Under the pieces are notes generated by a model that saw only the letters and a list, made by a program, of their open reading frames with translations, was not told the origin of the DNA and did not search any database. Of a stretch of 35,275 bases of DNA, positions 24,840-32,352 are shown one piece after another (position 1 is the first letter of the stretch; the number at the start of each line of letters is the position of its first letter). Source of the stretch: Prochlorococcus sp. AG-436-C13 (GTDB taxonomy: Bacteria > Cyanobacteriota > Cyanobacteriia > PCC-6307 > Cyanobiaceae). Location: positions 1 through 35,275 of the forward strand of contig QCPC01000018.1 in the NCBI GenBank assembly GCA_003212695.1, written 5' to 3'. Both the position numbers and the translations under genes were made by a program.

Positions 24840-26648
24840 TTATTTATATCTATTAATGTTTAATTCTTTATTCATTACTTTTACTTTCTTAAGACCATTG
24901 AAAATATTGTTTGGCATGCCTTTGGGTAGATCTACAAGACTGTGATCTTCAAATATTTGAATTCTCCCTATCATACGACCATTTAGTCCAGATTCATTGG
25001 CAATTGCCCCAACTATATTCCCTGGTTTTACTCTGTCTCTATGACCTACTTCAACTCTAAACCTCTCTTTGTCTTTATCATTAGGATTTGAATCTGTATC
25101 AGGTCTTCTACGATTGCGGCCTCTAATCTCGCGTCTATCCCCACTCTTGTTATATCTTTCCGCTTGATTTATCCAACTTTCATCACCTTTAATTAATAAT
25201 GAACTATCCCCTATTGCAAGATTTAGTGCTGCTAAAGCAATATCTTTGGGTTTTAATTCTAATTCATTTTCGATTTCACTAATTAATATTTCAAGCAAAT
25301 CAGATTCCTCTTTGGTTCCATTTTTGGTAGAAGCTTTTTCTAACAGATCCTTTTTGAATTTAGCTATACGGTGCTTATTGATTGATTCATTACTAGGAAT
25401 GTCCATTCTATCTATTGCTTGGCCTACAGCTCTTTCTAGGTTGCGTAGATATGACTTTTCTCTTGGACTTATAAAAAGAATTGCGTCACCACTTCGACCA
25501 GCTCTACCAGTTCTTCCTATACGGTGAACATATGCTTCTGAGTCAAATGGCATATCGTAATTGATTACAAGGCCTATGCGTTCTACATCTAATCCTCTAG
25601 CTGCTACATCAGTTGCAACCAAAATATCTATACCTCCTTGACGTAGCCTTTCAACTGTTCTTTCTCTAAGGTTCTGAGGTACATCACCATTAAGAACTGC
25701 TACATTGTGACTTGAGGCCTCAAGGCTTTCAGCAAGTTTTAGTGTTATCGCCTTTGTTCTTGCAAAAATTATAACGCCCTCCCCACTAGATAACTCAAGA
25801 ACTCTTTTTAGTACTTCTAGCTTATAGCTATTTTGAATTATTATGTATTTCTGCTTTATCAGTTTGGCTTCTTTCTTCCGAGATTTAATAGTAATTTCGG
25901 CGGGATCCTTAAGATATCTTTTTGATAGGTGTCTAATTTCTGATGGCATTGTCGCAGAAAAGAAGACCATTTGTCTTTCATTAGGGATCTGTTCAAGTAT
26001 CCATTCAATATCGTCAATAAATCCCATCCTTAGCATTTCATCGGCTTCATCTAGAACCAAGCATTGAAGAGATTCCTGAATTAATGTTCCTTGTCTTATA
26101 TGGTCCATCACTCTTCCTGGCGTACCAACAATTATGTCTACTCCCCTTTTTAGAGTATAAACTTGTGAACGAAAGTCAGATCCACCGTATAAGGCAAGAA
26201 TATTTGTATTTGGATGACCTTCTGCGTAAGCTTTGAAAGACTCAGCTACTTGCATAGCAAGTTCACGAGTAGGTGTTAAGACTAGAACTTGAGGATTGCG
26301 TTCTTGACTATTTATTCTTTCAAGCAAAGGCAAAGCAAATGCTGCCGTTTTTCCTGTACCTGTTTGTGCTTGCCCTAGTAGGTCTCTTCCTAAAAGCAAC
26401 TCGGGTATTGCCGCTTTTTGTATTGGGGTTGGTTCTTTATAACCTTTTTTTTCAAGAGTATTTAATAGACCTTTACTAAATCCAAAGGAATTAAACCCTT
26501 TTCTAAGATTTTCATCTTCTATTTGGTCTAAAGAAGACGTAGTCTTTTCTAATAAATCTATAGGAGTTGATTCTTCTTCATTGATTGTCTTTGAATTTTC
26601 AAAAGAAACAGAGGAATCTATGCCCTCATTTGTTTTGGTTTTTGTCAT
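24840..26648 (-). CDS. deaD: DEAD-box ATP-dependent RNA helicase (DeaD/CsdA type)
   Basis: Unwinds RNA in ribosome assembly and mRNA decay, often induced by cold. The 602-residue protein has a 50-residue acidic N-tail, then Q motif GYKEPTPIQ (69-77), motif I AQTGTGKT (94-101), PTRELA, TPGR, DEAD (200-203), SAT, ATDVAARGLD and HRIGRTGRAGR. Beyond the core lies a basic stretch (RREIRGRNRRRP) and a C-terminal RNA-binding domain of the DbpA/CsdA kind (FRVEVGHRDRVKPGNIVGAI), as in CsdA rather than the short RhlE/CrhR forms. A hairpin and a second inverted repeat lie in the 130-bp leader. The other strand holds recD, ending 131 bp upstream. Confidence 0.94.
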   Translation of the reverse strand: MTKTKTNEGIDSSVSFENSKTINEEESTPIDLLEKTTSSLDQIEDENLRKGFNSFGFSKGLLNTLEKKGYKEPTPIQKAAIPELLLGRDLLGQAQTGTGKTAAFALPLLERINSQERNPQVLVLTPTRELAMQVAESFKAYAEGHPNTNILALYGGSDFRSQVYTLKRGVDIIVGTPGRVMDHIRQGTLIQESLQCLVLDEADEMLRMGFIDDIEWILEQIPNERQMVFFSATMPSEIRHLSKRYLKDPAEITIKSRKKEAKLIKQKYIIIQNSYKLEVLKRVLELSSGEGVIIFARTKAITLKLAESLEASSHNVAVLNGDVPQNLRERTVERLRQGGIDILVATDVAARGLDVERIGLVINYDMPFDSEAYVHRIGRTGRAGRSGDAILFISPREKSYLRNLERAVGQAIDRMDIPSNESINKHRIAKFKKDLLEKASTKNGTKEESDLLEILISEIENELELKPKDIALAALNLAIGDSSLLIKGDESWINQAERYNKSGDRREIRGRNRRRPDTDSNPNDKDKERFRVEVGHRDRVKPGNIVGAIANESGLNGRMIGRIQIFEDHSLVDLPKGMPNNIFNGLKKVKVMNKELNINRYK

Positions 26649-26661
26649 TTAAGAAATTGCT

Positions 26662-26688
26662 TGCCTGAAAACCTTTAAAAATCAGGCA
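26662..26688. promoter_or_regulatory. Hairpin in the leader of the RNA helicase gene
   Basis: TGCCTGA (26662-26668) and TCAGGCA (26682-26688) form a perfect 7-bp stem with a 13-base loop, ending 13 bases before the deaD ATG. The loop sequence AACCTTTAAAAA (26670-26681) is itself the exact complement of TTTTTAAAGGTT at 26732-26743, so the leader can fold in at least two ways. A cis-regulatory element is possible; not demonstrated. Confidence 0.45.
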
Positions 26689-26731
26689 GACAACCCTCCA
26701 ATCGGCAATAACCGTTCTTTGTTGACGCGCC

Positions 26732-26743
26732 TTTTTAAAGGTT
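26732..26743. repeat. Upstream arm of a 12-bp inverted repeat in the deaD leader
   Basis: TTTTTAAAGGTT is the perfect reverse complement of 26670-26681, which lies in the loop of the hairpin near the deaD start; the arms are 50 bases apart. The site itself is a near-palindrome with the preceding CC (CCTTTTTAAAGG), so it may also fold alone. Confidence 0.5.
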
Positions 26744-26779
26744 CTTTTTAATCTATCATTTTGTGAGTCAGTTCAGTCC

Positions 26780-28495
26780 TTAAATTTGATTTTCTATTGA
26801 AATAACTAAGTCTAATTTTACTTTTGCTCTTGTAATTGCAGTATAGATTAATTTTTTCTTATATGACTCATCTTCTGAAATCTCTGCTTCCATTGGAAAT
26901 TGTTTGATTGATTGTTCAGGCCATAGGCACATAACATGTTCAGCTTCACTACCTTGTGATTTATGGATTGTAATTGAAAAAGCTGGTTCAATCGCTTTCA
27001 CTCTTACAGGATTAATTAGCTGACAATTTCCGCTTTCACCTACCGAATTAACTCGAAATAATAGGTATTTGCAATTAGAACCTTGAATAATGATACCAAT
27101 ATCTCCATTTGCAAGTTTAATATTAGATTGGTTGCTACAACATATAACTGGCGTACCCTCTGGCCATTTGCTTACTCCTACTTCGAATTCATCACCTAAA
27201 ACTGTTTTATGTATATGATTTAAACTCCAAAAGCCATATCTTTTAGGACATAGAATAATTAGTCTTTCCAGGCAATTCAATATTTCTTCAGCAGCATTGG
27301 TTGCCTTTGTGCTATCAAGTACAATATGTTCTGGATTAGTAAAACTTTTTAGGGAATTAATCAAATACTTTAGTTTTTCTTGTTGATTTTTTATAGCTTC
27401 TATTACTTGATTTGGTATAACTTCTTTTTTTGAATATAGAACAGTTATCTTCTCAGAAGGTTTAAGACTTTCTAGTTCCTCAAAGAATGTATGTAATTCA
27501 TTTGACTTGACCATTTCTGATAAGGATGCAATCTCCCCTTTGGTACGATATGTTTCGCTGAGGTGTATTGAGCAGTGCTTAAATTTTGATGCGTGATTTG
27601 TTTTCTGTAGTTCATTCCATATCGGACCAATACCGATAGGAGGCAATTGATCTGGATCCCCTACCAATATTAATTGGCTTTTTGGATGAAGTGCATTTAG
27701 TAACCCTTCCATTAATGAGAAATCTACCATTGACATTTCATCAACTACTAATAGATCAAGTTTTAATTGATTTTCTTTTCCCTTAATAAAGCCTTCGTCA
27801 TTAGCTTGTAACCAACTGTGGATAGTTAGGCAAGGTATCTTAGATAATTTATGTTTGTATTTGCTATTTAAATCCGCGAGTGAACTTTTTAATGTCTCTT
27901 CTAATCGTCTGGAAGCTTTTCCTGTAGGAGCACTAAGTCCTACCTTAAGATTGTTTTTCAAAGAAAATGCTTTGACTAACATGCTTACAATTGTTGTTGT
28001 TTTTCCTGTCCCAGGACCTCCACTTATAAGAATTAAGTTATGATTGGCAACAGCATTAACTGCTAACATTTGTTGGGAATTTAGTCTTAATAAAATATTC
28101 TCATGATTATCAATACCATTAAAGTTATTACTAAGATTGTATTTGGTTCTAAATAAAGCTTTCTCTGATAAAAGGTTTAGTATATAGGTCATTTCTTCAT
28201 GCCATCTTCTCCAGCTTAGTTGATCATTTTTAAGAATCATTGGTGAATTTTCTTCTCCAATCCAGCCACTTGCTTGTAATGCTTTTAGATGCATTTTTGG
28301 CCATCCTTTTCCTTTCATTTTTAAATGCGAATATGTTTTATTAATATCTATATATACTTCTCCTTTTGATAAAGCATCCATTAATAAAATCACTAAATCA
28401 TTTAAATGATTTGACTCCTTCTTCGGTGGTATACTCCTTTTCAAGGTTTGTATTAATGTATCTATTAGTTTTTGATTAGATTCTGACTTTCTCAT
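26780..28495 (-). CDS. recD: Exodeoxyribonuclease V, alpha subunit
   Basis: The 5'-3' helicase of the RecBCD enzyme, which processes double-strand ends for recombination or degrades foreign linear DNA. The 571-residue protein is a SF1B helicase: an N-terminal domain to about 130 (contacting RecC in the E. coli enzyme), Walker A SGGPGTGKTTT (158-168), Walker B LLVVDEMSMVD, motif III LVGDPDQLPPIGIG, and motifs V/VI ITIHKSQGSE and YTAITRAK. All expected motor motifs are present. It begins 4 bp after the recB stop, so recB and recD are translationally linked, with recD the last of the three. Confidence 0.95.
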   Translation of the reverse strand: MRKSESNQKLIDTLIQTLKRSIPPKKESNHLNDLVILLMDALSKGEVYIDINKTYSHLKMKGKGWPKMHLKALQASGWIGEENSPMILKNDQLSWRRWHEEMTYILNLLSEKALFRTKYNLSNNFNGIDNHENILLRLNSQQMLAVNAVANHNLILISGGPGTGKTTTIVSMLVKAFSLKNNLKVGLSAPTGKASRRLEETLKSSLADLNSKYKHKLSKIPCLTIHSWLQANDEGFIKGKENQLKLDLLVVDEMSMVDFSLMEGLLNALHPKSQLILVGDPDQLPPIGIGPIWNELQKTNHASKFKHCSIHLSETYRTKGEIASLSEMVKSNELHTFFEELESLKPSEKITVLYSKKEVIPNQVIEAIKNQQEKLKYLINSLKSFTNPEHIVLDSTKATNAAEEILNCLERLIILCPKRYGFWSLNHIHKTVLGDEFEVGVSKWPEGTPVICCSNQSNIKLANGDIGIIIQGSNCKYLLFRVNSVGESGNCQLINPVRVKAIEPAFSITIHKSQGSEAEHVMCLWPEQSIKQFPMEAEISEDESYKKKLIYTAITRAKVKLDLVISIENQI

Positions 28496-28499
28496 TTAA

Positions 28500-31400
28500 T
28501 TACATCCCACCATTTTTAATTAATTTATCTAATTCCAGGACTAATTCTATAGGTTTATACTCCAGAAATATACCTGGAGTTTCATTATTAGATTTATTGT
28601 CAATTTCACTCTTTTCGGCTAGACCTCTTAAAAATAAATATATATACCCTCCTAAACTCACTTCAGGAACATAATTCTTTAATCTCCACTTAAGGAATCT
28701 ATGTAGTGCTACAAGATATAAATAGGCTTGTAAAGGATAATGATGCATCATCATTTGCTTTTTCATATCTTTTTCTGAATAATAATCTGGACCACATATA
28801 GTTTTATCCTTATCACTGGTTTTTTCTCCTATCCAGTTACTCTTCCAATCTAATATCCACCATTGCGCTTTCTCTATATCTTCATTGTCAGTGAAGACAA
28901 GATCAATTGAACCAGTTAAAAAACCTCTACTTGATATATTTAAGTCTTCAAGAGATTCTATATATTGATTACCAAATCGAATACCTCCTACTCTTTCAAA
29001 GACATTAATTAAATCTCGTGTTTTTATTGGATTTCCTTTATCTGACATTGAAAGATCAAAGTTTAATTCTTTAATACATCTATCCTTGCTAACCTGATGT
29101 AATTTAATATTTCCTATCTTATGACCTAAAGGTATATTTAGGACTCTATATAACGTTTCTTCAATTGCTTCTTTAAACTCCTTTTTTATTCCACTATTTT
29201 CAAGTTCCTCAATAATTAATAACTCTGTTTTATCAGAAGTTACTGGTAATTGAAAGTCTAGTTTCTCTAAAATTCTATGAAGACAATTGCCTGCATTTGA
29301 GCCACGAGGGAAATCTGCCAGTGGGCTTTTCGAATAATGATTAGATCTATTCCTATCCTTAATTGAATTACTACTTACTGATTCATAAATACCATCTGTT
29401 AGTTCAGTCTCTTTTTCTACTTCCTCTTCTTTTGCATTGTCAGCTAATATTTTTTCTTCTTTGGTTTTTGTTGTCCAGGATGAATAGCTATATCTTCCCC
29501 ATATTTCATCTAGTTTCCTTTTTGGGATAGGACCAGTAGTCAATGATGAGTTGTTGTTTTTTAGTTCCCATAACCTTGGTGTTTTAATATTTTCTATAGT
29601 TTTAATATTAATATTCGAATTGTAACGAGAAGTCCATTCATTCATCCTAGATTCAGTTAGTTCATTTTGACTATATTCGCTTAAACTATTGTCAAACAAA
29701 AGATTTCGTAAGGGGTTATCTTCTTGATTCTTTGCTAATGCCCAAATAACAATCAACTTCTTTTGTGCCCTAGTTAGTGCGACATATGCGAGTCGTTCGG
29801 ATTCTTCCCTTAATTCTTTTATTGACTCTTGTAGGAAAATACTATTTTCTCCCCATCCAGTTGTAAGAGATAAAAACCAGTCTTGAGACTCTTTGGTTTT
29901 CCACAATGGTCCTTTAGGTATTGGTGCAGATTGCCATAAATAAGGACATATAACTACTTTAAATTGTAGACCTTTACTTCTATGAATAGTTATTATATTT
30001 ATTGCTTTTTCTTCTGTATCACTATTTGAGCGTCTATTCTCTGGAACAATCTCAGTTTGTTCGAGAGATTGTTGATTTAACCACCTAGCTGCCTTTTTTG
30101 CATTCAATCCTAGATTATGGATTGCTTCTTCTACGATCTCTGCACATTGTTTCAGATCGCCAAGCATCCTTCCTTGCATATAAATATTTGCTATATTTGT
30201 ACTTTCTAAAACTTCAGATAGGCATCCTAATAGACCTATAGTTTCTAACCTCTCGGACCAACTTATACATTTACTAATAAGTATATCAATGTCATTACTG
30301 TGATCTAAATCTTTTATTTTATTTATATCCCATTGCAGTAAAGGAGAGCAAGCCAGAAGTCTTATATATCTAGAATCTTTCGGATTTGCAAGACAATTTA
30401 GGAATAACAGTATATTTTTTGCTGCTTGACTATTCAGAATATCTCCTTGATTAATTAATTTACATGGCAAATTCGAATATAATAGTCTTTTTCTTATGCT
30501 CTCAGCTTGCTGATGACTGTTGACTAGTATGCAAATATCTTCTAAAGTTATTTGATCACTATAGTTATCCATTAATTCGAAAATAGAATTAGTAACTACT
30601 ATTGGAATGTGTGCATCTACTTCCGACTTGGATGGCATAGATTCTTCGATTGTTTTAGATGATTTGATATTAAGATTGATAATATCTATAGGTGCTTCTT
30701 TCTTGAGACTAAATAGAGCTGTTTCTTTGCTAGATGAATTTAAATAAGGAACATGTAATCCAGAGTATATAAGTCCGTTTCTCATTAACGTGTTCAGACC
30801 ATCAAGAAGTTCAGGGGTTGATCTAAAGTTTGTTAACAGAGAATCAGTCCTATCTACAATTTCTTTAGCTTTTAAATATGTTTCTAAATCTCCTCCTCTA
30901 AATTTATAGATTGACTGTTTAGGGTCTCCTACCAACACGAGCAAATGTTTTTTACTTTCTCCAAAGGCTTTATTTATTATGCGCCATTGTATTGGGTCAG
31001 TATCCTGAAACTCGTCGACTAGAACAGCTTTGTATCTTTTGCGTAATTTGTGTAATAAGAGATTCTTGCTATGACTATTTAATATACTCGAATTAGGGTC
31101 TAATGCCATTATCTGATCACTAAAATTTTCAACCCCATTTTGATCTTTCTTTTTTTTTAATTTTTTCAAGCAACAGTAAAGTGCATGTTGCCAAACCATT
31201 TCTGCAGGCATGTCCCATAAATTAGCTATGGCAGTCTGCAATTTAGGTTTTATTAATGGAGATTCATCTAATCTGTTCCGACGTTCTATCTCACTAATTT
31301 TGATCGGGTGGAAATAGTCTCTAAGAAGTTGGTTATTTCTTATGTCGCAATAATATAAAATATTATTAGAGTCTTCACTCCCTTTAGCTTTGATCTGTCT

Positions 31401-32279
31401 ATATTGATCAATCCATTCTTTTATCTCAAGACTTCTTTTCCTTATTGGCTTGCCGGAAAATGGTTTTGTGTTGGTAATGCCTATTTCTTTCCAAGTAATA
31501 GATTTCTTTTGTAGTTCTTGTTCTAATTCTTCTCCGTCCTCTTCCCAGCAATTAATAAAATTCTTTAGGTAACTTTGGAAGTAGCTATTAAATTGTTCAT
31601 ATATTGGCCTCTTGCAATCAATACCTTTAACATCTACTTTAAAGTTAATACTAGGATCAGAATCTATTTCCCCAAGGCTTCTTGCAAGAGCTTTGCTCGA
31701 TAGGCCAGCTTTCATTAAGCCCTTCAAATGTAATGCATTTAGTGGTAGTAGTTGCTTCCTCCAATATTCATCTACTACTTCTACTATTAACTCTTTATTT
31801 TCTTTTTCTGTTAGGAGATGTGAGTTTATATTATAACCGATCTCAGCTGCTTCTCTTTTAATATTTCTACTACAGAAACCATGTATTGTTGTTATGTCAG
31901 CACTGTCTATATTTTCTAATGAACTAAGAATAAGTCCTGCCCAGTTAACCCTTTTTTCTTTATCTGTGCAATTTATTCTTAACCATTCAATAAGAACTTC
32001 ATCTAAATTGTCTTTTGCTAAATCATTTTCAAAATTTTCTAGACCTTTTAAGGCCAACAATAATCTCGTACTTATTTTTGATTTTATCTCTGATGCAGTT
32101 GCTTTTGTAAAACTAATTACTAGTATCTCAGTTATTTTATATTTTTTTTCTGTTAGTAGTCTTAGTACAAGATGTGCTAATGAAAAAGTTTTACCTGTTC
32201 CTGCACTAGCCTCAAGAATATGTCTACCCTGATTAAGCGGATAGTTGTTTGGTTCGAATTCTGAAGTATGTTTATCCAT
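28500..32279 (-). CDS. recB: Exodeoxyribonuclease V, beta subunit
   Basis: The 3'-5' helicase and nuclease of RecBCD. From the ATG at 32279 it has 1259 residues, a normal size. SF1A helicase motifs: ILEASAGTGKTFSL at the N-terminus (motif I), VLVDEFQDTDPIQW (II), LVGDPKQSIYKFRGGDLETYL (III), IITIHRSKGLQFKVVI (V) and LAYVALTRAQKKL (VI). The C-terminal nuclease domain is intact: a His region (NCLHRILEKLDF), GSIDLVF and the catalytic WWILDWKSNWIG. The frame extends 6 codons to a GTG at 32297 which lies in a small hairpin stem; the ATG gives a start closer to the family pattern. It begins 73 bp after recC. Confidence 0.96.
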   Translation of the reverse strand: MDKHTSEFEPNNYPLNQGRHILEASAGTGKTFSLAHLVLRLLTEKKYKITEILVISFTKATASEIKSKISTRLLLALKGLENFENDLAKDNLDEVLIEWLRINCTDKEKRVNWAGLILSSLENIDSADITTIHGFCSRNIKREAAEIGYNINSHLLTEKENKELIVEVVDEYWRKQLLPLNALHLKGLMKAGLSSKALARSLGEIDSDPSINFKVDVKGIDCKRPIYEQFNSYFQSYLKNFINCWEEDGEELEQELQKKSITWKEIGITNTKPFSGKPIRKRSLEIKEWIDQYRQIKAKGSEDSNNILYYCDIRNNQLLRDYFHPIKISEIERRNRLDESPLIKPKLQTAIANLWDMPAEMVWQHALYCCLKKLKKKKDQNGVENFSDQIMALDPNSSILNSHSKNLLLHKLRKRYKAVLVDEFQDTDPIQWRIINKAFGESKKHLLVLVGDPKQSIYKFRGGDLETYLKAKEIVDRTDSLLTNFRSTPELLDGLNTLMRNGLIYSGLHVPYLNSSSKETALFSLKKEAPIDIINLNIKSSKTIEESMPSKSEVDAHIPIVVTNSIFELMDNYSDQITLEDICILVNSHQQAESIRKRLLYSNLPCKLINQGDILNSQAAKNILLFLNCLANPKDSRYIRLLACSPLLQWDINKIKDLDHSNDIDILISKCISWSERLETIGLLGCLSEVLESTNIANIYMQGRMLGDLKQCAEIVEEAIHNLGLNAKKAARWLNQQSLEQTEIVPENRRSNSDTEEKAINIITIHRSKGLQFKVVICPYLWQSAPIPKGPLWKTKESQDWFLSLTTGWGENSIFLQESIKELREESERLAYVALTRAQKKLIVIWALAKNQEDNPLRNLLFDNSLSEYSQNELTESRMNEWTSRYNSNINIKTIENIKTPRLWELKNNNSSLTTGPIPKRKLDEIWGRYSYSSWTTKTKEEKILADNAKEEEVEKETELTDGIYESVSSNSIKDRNRSNHYSKSPLADFPRGSNAGNCLHRILEKLDFQLPVTSDKTELLIIEELENSGIKKEFKEAIEETLYRVLNIPLGHKIGNIKLHQVSKDRCIKELNFDLSMSDKGNPIKTRDLINVFERVGGIRFGNQYIESLEDLNISSRGFLTGSIDLVFTDNEDIEKAQWWILDWKSNWIGEKTSDKDKTICGPDYYSEKDMKKQMMMHHYPLQAYLYLVALHRFLKWRLKNYVPEVSLGGYIYLFLRGLAEKSEIDNKSNNETPGIFLEYKPIELVLELDKLIKNGGM

Positions 32280-32352
32280 TATAGAATGACCATGCACTTC
32301 AGCTTGTGCAAGTTTTTACTACGCCGAGATTTAATGATATTCATAGCATTGT

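Noticed and set aside
32293-32310. 5-bp hairpin TGCAC/GTGCA covering the GTG start of recB
   Set aside because: Short stem, and the ATG at 32279 is the better start, so it probably has no role in start control.
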